Below, one piece after another: positions 53,433 to 64,000 of a DNA stretch of 64,000 nucleotides (positions are counted from its first letter, which is position 1; each line of letters starts with the position of its first letter). Made by a program: the position numbers and the translations under genes. This DNA is from Sinonovacula constricta (Eukaryota; Mollusca; Bivalvia; Cardiida; Solecurtidae), in NCBI GenBank assembly GCA_007844125.1, contig CM017557.1, positions 58,027,357 to 58,091,356 on the forward strand, given 5' to 3'. Under the pieces are notes generated by a model. It was given only the letters and a program-made list of their open reading frames with translations, searched no databases and was not told where the DNA came from.

Positions 53433-53565
53433 TTTATCTATTTTGACCACCAATGTTCTGTTAAAAAACGTTAACAGAAAATGATCTAGCATTACCTAGA
53501 ATCGAAAAAGAACTTTAAACGCTCAAATGGACATAAGAAGAGTTGTAGAAAGGGAATAATGTATT

Positions 53566-53579
53566 AATAAATAAATAAA
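53566..53579 (+). terminator. Poly(A) signal of the plus-strand gene
   Basis: Three overlapping AATAAA hexamers about 135 bases after the TAA stop of exon Q. Confidence 0.55.
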
Positions 53580-53879
53580 GCAATTTGCGCACTACTATTT
53601 GTCCAACTTTAATCCATTTAAACGTATAGCGTACCTTAAAACCATTTAAAATGTTTCAGAGAGAACGTAGTGAATATTTAATAAAAGACCCCAAATGAAC
53701 AAAAGTTTTATACCATTCCTGGAATACCCAAAGGACAAAATTGAATATATTTTTTAAAGCAGTGATTGTGGTTAGGGCTATATCATTGGAAAAAAACAAC
53801 AATATGAAATTGGTACATACAATTAAGGAAAACAAGAAGTGTATGGCATAAAAGACAGTCCATAACTAAAACAAATGGC

Positions 53880-56275
53880 CAATTGTTTTTTACTTCTTCT
53901 GGCTGTCGTATGTATGAATGAACAAATAAACAAAACAAGTCGGTAGCTTAATCAGCAGAGCTTCGGGATGTTAGACCAGCTGTACCGGGTTCGAATCCTA
54001 CAAAATGCAATTATTGTTTTGTTTCATTTACATTTGTATATTTTTTCTTAACTATTAGTATTACTAATTCCTCCAATTCATCGACAAATTCGATGTTTTA
54101 TATTTATTTTAGTCCCCAGATCAATTAAAACTGCGCTGGATAAAGTAAAACAACGGACCTGTCAACCCAGTCAGTAGCTCCTAAAATGAAAAAAGAAGAA
54201 TAAAGCCAAACAATGTAATAAAAAGCAAAACAGCGCTCGGTTGCCGTTTTTTTTCAAGCCAAGCACTGATAAATTCGTTAAAGGGAAGTAATTTGACAAT
54301 TAGTCCTCCAGTCGGAACGACATATAGGTCAACACAAATAAGGTACGACGCCATCCGGCGGGTTGTGTGGAACTGTTACTTTATTTTATTGAAAATATTT
54401 TATTTCAAATTATTGATTGTGTATATGGAAAAGAAAACATGTACACTCTTTTATTGACTTGTATAATACGATTGTATATTAAAACTTAATTTAATAAAAG
54501 TGCCAAAATGAAGAAAAGTTTTATAACATTCCACAAATACCGAATTAAACAAAATTGAATAATTTCCAATTAGTGATCGTGTTTAGGCTATATCGTTTGA
54601 AAAGAAAACATACAATTGATGCCACATAATGAGACAATTTGGATATAAGCTCTGTTCCGGTATTTACATACATTTTAATATTAACAGTTCGTTCATTTAA
54701 TCTAGAAATTAGATTTTTTTGTTTTTATTCTAATCCACAGAGTATTTAAAATTGCGCTGGGGAAATTAAGACAATGTACCTCCCAACCTTATTATAAGTT
54801 CGATCCGACGCATATATGGAAACAAATTCAATACAAGACAGTGGCTGGTAAAATGGACAAGAAAAAAACCCAGCCCAACAATGTAATAAAAACAAAATAA
54901 TGCTTGGTTGTCGTATGTTTCAAGCCATGGCCTTCTTGAGAAACAATCCAGTTATAACTTCAGCATTAGGCGAGGTTTCTTCTCACTTTAACCCCCACTA
55001 ACTGATGAGCGCAGGTTGAAAGCTGTAAACATAATGATACAATTTGAATGTAAACACTGTTTCGCTCACATTGTTTATTTTACATACATTTTAATATTAA
55101 CAGTTCGTCCATTTCATCTAGAAATTAGATTTTTTTTTATTTTTATTCTAATCCACAGAGTATTTAAAATTGCGCTGGGGAAATTAAGACAATATACCTC
55201 CCAACCTTATTATACGTTCGGTCCGACGCATATATGGAAAAAGAAAGCCAAACAATGTAACAAAAAGCAAGATAATGTTTGTTGTCGTATGTTTTAAGCC
55301 AGGCAGTTCTTGAGTAACAAACCAGCGCTTTACTGACAGCGCCACTAACTATTCGCCTTGTATAATGCAGTTTCAATTGGCTAAATGCCGTCAGACTTCC
55401 GGAGTGATAAATTCGTTAAAGAGAAGTAATTTGATAATTCCTCACGTCATATGGGTAAACACATATAACGTACGACACCATCCGGCTGGTTGGGTGGAAC
55501 TGTGACTTCGTCAGCGCCGGCTGGGTCGAAACAGTTTCAAACATCTTAAGTTTATTTTAACAATATGGTTAATATTCCATAGTTGTTGCAGTCTGATAAC
55601 TTCAGAAAAGTATGTACATAATATAAAGGTACATATCCTCTTTTTGAAAAAAAAATGGAAAAATGGTAAAATGGAAAAGAAAAAACGAAACAGCCCAACA
55701 ATGTTATAAAAACAAAATAATGCTTGGTTGTCGTATGTTTCAAGCCATGTCCTTCTTTTCCACTTGTTGTTGCACTCTGATAACTTCGGAAAAGTATGTA
55801 CATAATATAAAGATACATATCCTGTTTTTGAAACAATTTTGAAACAGTGATTAGCATGTACTATGCCATTTATAAGTTTGAAGCACCAGAGAACGTAGTA
55901 AACCCATATATTGATTTGTATAATACAATTGTATATAAAAATTTAATTTAGTACAAGAGCAAAAATGAAGAAAAGTGTTATAACATTCCACAAATACCCA
56001 ATTAAACAAAATTGAATTATTTCCTATTAGTGATCGTGTTTAGGGCTATATCGTTGGAAAAGAAAACATACAATTGTTGCGCAAAATTAAAAACAACCAA
56101 AACTGTATGGCATAAAACACTGTCCATAACTAAAGCAAGTGTCCACTTTTTCTCTCTTAAACCACAATAATTAATAAGCGCAGGTTGAAACCTTTCCAGA
56201 TAATGATACAATTTGGATATAAGCACTGTTCCGGTCGCAATGTATAACAAAACTAAACAAAACAACACAATACCA
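53880..56275 (+). repeat. Degenerate left edge of the tandem array
   Basis: It contains diverged partial copies of the unit. A tRNA-like segment lies at 53938-54008 (GGTAGCTTAATCAGCAGAGC and GGGTTCGAATCC). Copies of GGCTGGTAAAATG or AAAGCCAAACAATG occur near 54190, 54843 and 55246, and the CATCCGGCTGGTTGGGTGG block near 55480. Divergence grows toward the outside, as expected at an array edge. Confidence 0.8.
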
Positions 56276-56346
56276 GGACTCAATAGCTCAATCAGCAGAG
56301 CTCCGGGATGTTAGACAAGCGGTTCCGGGTTCGAATCCTACAAAAT
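56276..56346 (+). other. tRNA-like segment in array unit (one per unit)
   Basis: A D-arm-like GCTCAATCAGCAGAGC carries the A box (TAGCTCAATCAG) and GGGTTCGAATCC is the B box. The anticodon and acceptor stems do not pair properly, so it is a tRNA-derived promoter rather than a working tRNA. Further copies: 57790-57860, 59087-59157, 60384-60454, 61904-61974 and 63423-63493, with a worn one at 53938. Confidence 0.65.
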
Positions 56347-56805
56347 GCAATTATTTTTTTCTGTTTCATTACATTTGTATATTTTTTCTAACCTGTTAGT
56401 ATTACCAGTTCCTCCATTTCATCGACGAATTCGGTGTTTTATATTTATTTTAGTCCCCAGATCAATGGAAACTGCGTTGGATAAAGTAAAACAACGGACT
56501 TGCCAACGATATTATGGGTTCAAACACATAAAGTAGTCACTTATCAATTAGTTTACGCCACTTACACGTCACCCATTACACGACTTTTAAACTGTCAAGC
56601 AAAAATGATTTGGGATGCCGATTTGATACGATGATCATCGGCGTTGTACCAATTTGAAAATACACGTGTATTGTTTGTTAAACGTTCGGTTCAACGCATA
56701 AATGGAAACGAATTCAATACAAGACAGTGGCTGGTAAAATGAAAAAGGAAGAATAAAGCCAAACAATGTAACAAAAAGCAAGATAATGTTTGTTGTCGTA
56801 TGTTT

Positions 56806-56876
56806 CAAGCCAGGTTGTTCTTGAGTAACAAACTAGCGCTCTACTGACAGCGCCACTAACTAGTAAATTCGCCTTG
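56806..56876 (-). other. Second tRNA-like segment, opposite strand, in each unit
   Basis: The minus strand reads TAGTGGCGCTGTCAGTAGAG and then CGCTAGT, a D-arm-like hairpin (GCGCT...AGCGC) with an A-box-like core. It is followed by TGGCTTGAAACA, a poor B box. It recurs in every unit (e.g. 58329-58380, 59627-59676). Weaker than the plus-strand segment. Confidence 0.45.
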
Positions 56877-57789
56877 TATAATGCAGTTTTAATTGGATAA
56901 ATGCCGTCAGACTTCCGGAGTGATAAATTCGTTAAAGGGAAGTAATTTGATAATTCCTCCTCCAGTCGGAACGTCATATAGGTAAACACATATTACGTAC
57001 GACACCATCCGGCTGGTTGGGTGGAACTGTGACTTCGTCAGCGCCGGCTGGGTCGAAACAGTTTCAAACATCTTATGTTTATTTTAACAATATGGTTAAT
57101 ATTCCATAGTTTTTGCAGTCTGATAACTTCGGAAAAGTATGTACATATCCTCTTTTTGAAAAAAAAAATGGAAAAATGGTAAAATGGAAAAGAAAAAAAC
57201 AAAACAGCCCAACAATGTAATAAAAACAAAATAATGCTTGGTTGTCGTATGTTTCAAGCCATGTCCTTCTTTTCCACTTGTTGTTGCACTCTGATAACTT
57301 CGGAAAAGTATGTACATAATATACAGATACATATCCTGTTTTTGAAACAATTTTGAAACAGTGATTAGCATGTACTCTGCCATTTATAAGTTTGAAGCAC
57401 CAGAGAACGTAGTAAACCCATATATTGATTTGTATAATACAATTGTATATTAAAATTTAATTTAATACAAGAGCAAAAATGAAGAAAAGTGTTGTAACAT
57501 TCCACAAATACCCAATTAAACAAAATTGAATTATTTCCTATTAGTGATCGTGTTTAGGGCTATATCGTTGGAAAAGAAAACATACAATTGTTGCGCAAAA
57601 TTAAAAACAACCAAAACTGTATGGCATAAAACACTGTCCATAACTAAAGCAAGTGTCCACTTTTTCTCTCTTAAACCACAATAATTAATAAGCGCAGGTT
57701 GAAACCTTTCCAGATAATGATACAATTTGGATATAAGCACTGTTCCGGTCGCAATGTATAACAAAACTAAACAAAACAACACAATACCA

Positions 57790-59086
57790 GGACTCAGTAG
57801 CTCAATCAGCAGAGCTCCGGGATGTTAGACAAGCGGTCCCGGGTTCGAAACCTACAAAATGCAATTATTTTTTTCTGTTTCATTACATTTGTTTATTTTT
57901 TCTAACCTGTTAGTATTACCAGTTCCTCCATTTCATCGACAAATTCGATGTTTTATATTTATTTTAGTCCCAAGATCAATTGAAACTGCGTTGGATAAAG
58001 TAAAACAATGGACCTGCCAACGATATTATGGCTATTCAAACACATAAAGTAGTCACTTATCAATTAGTTTACGCCACTTACACGTCACCCATTACACGAC
58101 TTTTAAACTGTCAAGCAAGAATGATTTGGCGATGCCGATTTGATATGATGATCATCGGCGTTGTACCAATTTGAAAATAAACGTGTATTGTTTGTTAAAC
58201 GTTCGGTTCAACGCATATATGGAAACGAATTCAATACAAGTCAGTGGCTGGTAAAATGAAAAAGGAAGAATAAAGCCAAACAATGTAACAAAAAGCAAGA
58301 TAATGTTTGTTGTCGTATGTTTCAAGCCAGGTTGTTCTTGAGTAACAAACTAGCGCTCTACTGACAGCGCCACTAACTAGTAAATTCGCCTTGTATAATG
58401 CAGTTTTAATTGGATAAATGCCGTCAGACTTCCGGAGTGATAAATTCGTTAAAGGGAAGTAATTTGATAATTCCTCCTCCAGTCGGAACGTCATATAGGT
58501 AAACACATATTACGTACGACACCATCCGGCTGGTTGGGTGGAACTGTGACTTCGTCAGCGCCGGCTGGGTCGAAACAGTTTCAAACATCTTATGTTTATT
58601 TTAACAATATGGTTAATATTCCATAGTTGTTGCAGTCTGATAACTTCGGAAAAGTATGTACATATCCTCTTTTTGAAAAAAATGGAAAAATGGTAAAATG
58701 GAAAAGAAAAAAACCCATATATTGATTTGTATAATACAATTGTATATAAAAATTTAATTAAGTACAAGAGCAAAAATGAAGAAAAGTGTTATAACATTCC
58801 ACAAATACCCAATTAAACAAAATTGAATTATTTCCTATTAGTGATCGTGTTTAGGGCTATATCGTTGGAAAAGAAAACATACAATTGTTGCGCAAAATTA
58901 AAAACAACCAAAACTGTATGGCATAAAACACTGTCCATAACTAAAGCAAGTGTCCACTTTTTCTCCCTTAAACCACAATGATTAAAAAGTGCAGGTTGAA
59001 ATCTTTCCACATAATGATACAATTTGGATATAAGCACTGTTCCGGTCGCAATGTATAACAAAACTAAACAAAACAACACAATACCA
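57790..59086 (+). repeat. Array unit 2 (short, 1,297 bp)
   Basis: The unit is the same except that the extra block is missing: AAAAGAAAAAAAC joins directly to CCATATATTGATTT at about 58715. Confidence 0.92.
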
Positions 59087-60383
59087 GGACTCAATAGCTC
59101 AATCAGCAGAGCTCCGGGATGTTAGACAAGCGGTTCCGGGTTCGAATCCTACAAAATGCAATTATTTTTTTCTGTTTCATTACATTTGTTTATTTTTTCT
59201 AACCTGTTAGTATTACCAGTTCCTCCATTTCATCGACAAATTCGATGTTTTATATTTATTTTAGTCCCAAGATCAATTGAAACTGCGTTGGATAAAGTAA
59301 AACAATGGACCTGCCAACGATATTATGGCTATTCAAACACATAAAGTAGTCACTTATCAATTAGTTTACGCCACTTACACGTCACCCATTACACGACTTT
59401 TAAACTGTCAAGCAAGAATGATTTGGCGATGCCGATTTGATATGATGATCATCGGCGTTGTACCAATTTGAAAATAAACGTGTATTGTTTGTTAAACGTT
59501 CGGTTCAACGCATATATGGAAACGAATTCAATACAAGTCAGTGGCTGGTAAAATGAAAAAGGAAGAATAAAGCCAAACAATGTAACAAAAAGCAAGATAA
59601 TGTTTGTTGTCGTATGTTTCAAGCCAGGTAGTTCTTGAGTAACAAACTAGCGCTCTACTGACAGCGCCACTAACTAGTAAATTCGCCTTGTATAATGCAG
59701 TTTTAATTGGATAAATGCCGTCAGACTTCCGGAGTGATAAATTCGTTAAAGGGAAGTAATTTGATAATTCCTCCTCCAGTCGGAACGTCATATAGGTAAA
59801 CACATATTACGTACGACACCATCCGGCTGGTTGGGTGGAACTGTGACTTCGTCAGCGCCGGCTGGGTCGAAACAGTTTCAAACATCTTATGTTTATTTTA
59901 ACAATATGGTTAATATTCCATATTTGTTGCAGTCTGATAACTTCGGAAAAGTATGTACATATCCTCTTTTTGAAAAAAATGGAAAAATGGTAAAATGGAA
60001 AAGAAAAAAACCCATATATTGATTTGTATAATACAATTGTATATAAAAATTTAATTAAGTACAAGAGCAAAAATGAAGAAAAGTGTTATAACATTCCACA
60101 AATACCCAATTAAACAAAATTGAATTATTTCCTATTAGTGATCGTGTTTAGGGCTATATCGTTGGAAAAGAAAACATACAATTGTTGCGCAAAATTAAAA
60201 ACAACCAAAACTGTATGGCATAAAACACTGTCCATAACTAAAGCAAGTGTCCACTTTTTCTCTCTTAAACCACAATAATTAATAAGCGCAGGTTGAAACC
60301 TTTCCAGATAATGATACAATTTGGATATAAGCACTGTTCCGGTCGCAATGTATAACAAAACTAAACAAAACAACACAATACCA
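59087..60383 (+). repeat. Array unit 3 (short, 1,297 bp)
   Basis: Same structure and length as unit 2, with a handful of single-base differences. Confidence 0.92.
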
Positions 60384-61903
60384 GGACTCAGTAGCTCAAT
60401 CAGCAGAGCTCCGGGATGTTAGACAAGCGGTCCCGGGTTCGAAACCTACAAAATGCAATTATTTTTTTCTGTTTCATTACATTTGTTTATTTTTTCTAAC
60501 CTGTTAGTATTACCAGTTCCTCCATTTCATCGACAAATTCGATGTTTTATATTTATTTTAGTCCCAAGATCAATTGAAACTGCGTTGGATAAAGTAAAAC
60601 AATGGACCTGCCAACGATATTATGGCTATTCAAACACATAAAGTAGTCACTTATCAATTAGTTTACGCCACTTACACGTCACCCATTACAGCGACTTTTA
60701 AACTGTCAAGCAAGAATGATTTGGCGATGCCGATTTGATATGATGATCATCGGCGTTGTACCAATTTGAAAATAAACGTGTATTGTTTGTTAAACGTTCG
60801 GTTCAACGCATATATGGAAACGAATTCAATACAAGTCAGTGGCTGGTAAAATGAAAAAGGAAGAATAAAGCCAAACAATGTAACAAAAAGCAAGATAATG
60901 TTTGTTGTCGTATGTTTCAAGCCAGGTAGTTCTTGAGTAACAAACTAGCGCTCTACTGACAGCGCCACTAACTAGTAAATTCGCCTTGTATAATGCAGTT
61001 TTAATTGCATAAATGCCGTCAGACTTCCGGAGTGATAAATTCGTTAAAGGGAAGTAATTTGATAATTCCTCCTCCAGTCGGAACGTCATATAGGTAAACA
61101 CATATTACGTACGACACCATCCGGCTGGTTGGGTGGAACTGTGACTTCGTCAGCGCCGGCTGGGTCGAAACAGTTTCAAACATCTTATGTTTATTTTAAC
61201 AATATGGTTAATATTCCATAGTTTTTGCAGTCTGATAACTTCGGAAAAGTATGTACATATCCTCTTTTTGAAAAAAAAAAATGGAAAAATGGTAAAATGG
61301 AAAAGAAAAAAACAAAACAGCCCAACAATGTAATAAAAACAAAATAACGCTTGGTTGTCGTATGTTTCAAGCCATGTCCTTCTTTTCCACTTGTTGTTGC
61401 ACTCTGATAACTTCGGAAAAGTATGTACATAATATACAGATACATATCCTGTTTTTGAAACAATTTTGAAACAGTGATTAGCATGTACTCTGCCATTTAT
61501 AAGTTTGAAGCACCAGAGAACGTAGTAAACCCATATATTGATTTGTATAATACAATTGTATATTAAAATTTAATTTAATACAAGAGCAAAAATGAAGAAA
61601 AGTGTTGTAACATTCCACAAATACCCAATTAAACAAAATTGAATTATTTCCTATTAGTGATCGTGTTTAAGGGCTATATCGTTGGAAAAGAAAACATACA
61701 ATTGATGCGCAAAATTAAAAACAACCAAAACTTTATGGCATAAAACACTGTCCATAACTAAAGCAAGTGTCCACTTTTTCTCTCTTAAACCACAATAATT
61801 AATAAGCGCAGGTTGAAACCTTTCCAGATAATGATACAATTTGGATATAAGCACTGTTCCGGTCGCAATGTATAACAAAACTAAACAAAACAACACAATA
61901 CCA
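60384..61903 (+). repeat. Array unit 4 (long, 1,520 bp)
   Basis: The extra block is present again. It shares private variants with unit 5 (AACGCTTGGTTG, TTGATGCGC, ACTTTATGGC), except that the one-base insert CATTACAGCGAC is unique to this unit. Confidence 0.92.
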
Positions 61904-63422
61904 GGACTCAGTAGCTCAATCAGCAGAGCTCCGGGATGTTAGACAAGCGGTCCCGGGTTCGAAACCTACAAAATGCAATTATTTTTTTCTGTTTCATTAC
62001 ATTTGTTTATTTTTTCTAACCTGTTAGTATTACCAGTTCCTCCATTTCATCGACAAATTCGATGTTTTATATTTATTTTAGTCCCAAGATCAATTGAAAC
62101 TGCGTTGGATAAAGTAAAACAATGGACCTGCCAACGATATTATGGCTATTCAAACACATAAAGTAGTCACTTATCAATTAGTTTACGCCACTTACACGTC
62201 ACCCATTACACGACTTTTAAACTGTCAAGCAAGAATGATTTGGCGATGCCGATTTGATATGATGATCATCGGCGTTGTACCAATTTGAAAATAAACGTGT
62301 ATTGTTTGTTAAACGTTCGGTTCAACGCATATATGGAAACGAATTCAATACAAGTCAGTGGCTGGTAAAATGAAAAAGGAAGAATAAAGCCAAACAATGT
62401 AACAAAAAGCAAGATAATGTTTGTTGTCGTATGTTTCAAGCCAGGTAGTTCTTGAGTAACAAACTAGCGCTCTACTGACAGCGCCACTAACTAGTAAATT
62501 CGCCTTGTATAATGCAGTTTTAATTGCATAAATGCCGTCAGACTTCCGGAGTGATAAATTCGTTAAAGGGAAGTAATTTGATAATTCCTCCTCCAGTCGG
62601 AACGTCATATAGGTAAACACATATTACGTACGACACCATCCGGCTGGTTGGGTGGAACTGTGACTTCGTCAGCGCCGGCTGGGTCGAAACAGTTTCAAAC
62701 ATCTTATGTTTATTTTAACAATATGGTTAATATTCCATAGTTTTTGCAGTCTGATAACTTCGGAAAAGTATGTACATATCCTCTTTTTGAAAAAAAAAAA
62801 TGGAAAAATGGTAAAATGGAAAAGAAAAAAACAAAACAGCCCAACAATGTAATAAAAACAAAATAACGCTTGGTTGTCGTATGTTTCAAGCCATGTCCTT
62901 CTTTTCCACTTGTTGTTGCACTCTGATAACTTCGGAAAAGTATGTACATAATATACAGATACATATCCTGTTTTTGAAACAATTTTGAAACAGTGATTAG
63001 CATGTACTCTGCCATTTATAAGTTTGAAGCACCAGAGGAACGTAGTAAACCCATATATTGATTTGTATAATACAATTGTATATTAAAATTTAATTTAATA
63101 CAAGAGCAAAAATGAAGAAAAGTGTTGTAACATTCCACAAATACCCAATTAAACAAAATTGAATTATTTCCTATTAGTGATCGTGTTTAAGGCTATATCG
63201 TTGGAAAAGAAAACATACAATTGATGCGCAAAATTAAAAACAACCAAAACTTTATGGCATAAAACACTGTCCATAACTAAAGCAAGTGTCCACTTTTTCT
63301 CTCTTAAACCACAATAATTAATAAGCGCAGGTTGAAACCTTTCCAGATAATGATACAATTTGGATATAAGCACTGTTCCGGTCGCAATGTATAACAAAAC
63401 TAAACAAAACAACACAATACCA
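61904..63422 (+). repeat. Array unit 5 (long, 1,519 bp)
   Basis: Nearly identical to unit 4, including private variants. Confidence 0.92.
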
Positions 63423-64000
63423 GGACTCAGTAGCTCAATCAGCAGAGCTCCGGGATGTTAGACAAGCGGTCCCGGGTTCGAAACCTACAAAATGCAATTA
63501 TTTTTTTCTGTTTCATTACATTTGTTTATTTTTTCTAACCTGTTAGTATTACCAGTTCCTCCATTTCATCGACAAATTCGATGTTTTATATTTATTTTAG
63601 TCCCAAGATCAATTGAAACTGCGTTGGATAAAGTAAAACAATGGACCTGCCAACGATATTATGGCTATTCAAACACATAAAGTAGTCACTTATCAATTAG
63701 TTTACGCCACTTACACGTCACCCATTACACGACTTTTAAACTGTCAAGCAAGAATGATTTGGCGATGCCGATTTGATATGATGATCATCGGCGTTGTACC
63801 AATTTGAAAATAAACGTGTATTGTTTGTTAAACGTTCGGTTCAACGCATATATGGAAACGAATTCAATACAAGTCAGTGGCTGGTAAAATGAAAAAGGAA
63901 GAATAAAGCCAAACAATGTAACAAAAAGCAAGATAATGTTTGTTGTCGTATGTTTCAAGCCAGGTAGTTCTTGAGTAACAAACTAGCGCTCTACTGACAG
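63423..64000 (+). repeat. Array unit 6 (cut by the window edge)
   Basis: Begins with the tRNA-like segment and continues past position 64000. Confidence 0.92.

Larger units (their letters stand above)
56276..57789 (+). repeat. Array unit 1 (long, 1,514 bp)
   Basis: It starts at the tRNA-like segment GGACTCAATAGCTCAATCAG and includes the roughly 220-bp extra block (about 57200-57418) absent from short units. The open frames on both strands repeat from unit to unit and resemble no known protein. Confidence 0.92.

Noticed and set aside
56276..63493. Functional tRNA gene cluster
   Set aside because: A and B boxes are present, but the anticodon and acceptor stems do not pair, so these look tRNA-derived rather than functional.
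55552..63680. Families of 62-, 83-, 91- and 101-codon frames repeated about 1.3-1.5 kb apart
   Set aside because: They recur only because the array unit recurs. Frames lie on both strands, overlap, vary by frameshift between units and resemble no protein.

Overview
The window looks like AT-rich, intron-dense animal DNA, most likely from a mollusc and probably a bivalve. This is inferred from small phase-matched exons of extracellular EGF-type genes, L2/CR1-type LINEs, several tRNA-derived SINEs and hAT-type elements; no single marker fixes the species. No prokaryotic operons, rRNA genes or CRISPR arrays were seen.

Two related multi-exon genes face away from each other. On the minus strand, 16 exons between 25963 and 1210 form an almost gap-free model. 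It starts with a signal peptide, then an N-terminal ectodomain with GPCG..C and DPDGD motifs, two copies of a W-x-P...DVG-x-H...C-x-TA-x-D type module, three EGF-like domains and a short Cys-containing linker, and it runs off the left edge. On the plus strand, 17 exons between 36984 and 53432 give a shorter paralogue. It begins at the equivalent of minus exon 6, lacks the second module, carries EGF-like exons and a further ectodomain, and ends with one transmembrane segment, a short basic tail and a poly(A) signal. Exon lengths and phases correspond one by one (134/134, 177/168, 47/38, 120/120, 117/114, 42/45 nt). The plus copy has lost EGF cysteines, a splice donor and possibly a sense codon (in-frame TGA), so it may be a decaying gene or a badly assembled one.

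The introns and the 11 kb between the genes are full of mobile DNA. This includes a decayed L2-type LINE (2.7-4.5 kb) and a 4.0 kb foldback/Mutator-like element with long, internally repeated inverted arms and a 10-bp target duplication (5.9-9.9 kb). It also includes a SINE split by a 5'-truncated LINE (26.0-27.1 kb), SINEs with clear target-site duplications (0.65 kb, 28.7 kb), an internally deleted hAT transposon (30.7-32.3 kb) and a probable second hAT-like element at 23-24.4 kb. Simple and tandem repeats include (TA)n at 13.4 kb, a 1-kb minisatellite at 42.4 kb, a 60-bp tandem repeat at 43.6 kb and about 275 bp of (CA)n at 52.0 kb.

From about 53.9 kb to the right edge there is a long tandem array. 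Its units are about 1,297 or 1,518 bp. Each carries a tRNA-like segment with RNA polymerase III-type A and B boxes on the plus strand and a second, weaker tRNA-like segment on the minus strand. The later units are nearly identical, which points to recent amplification.
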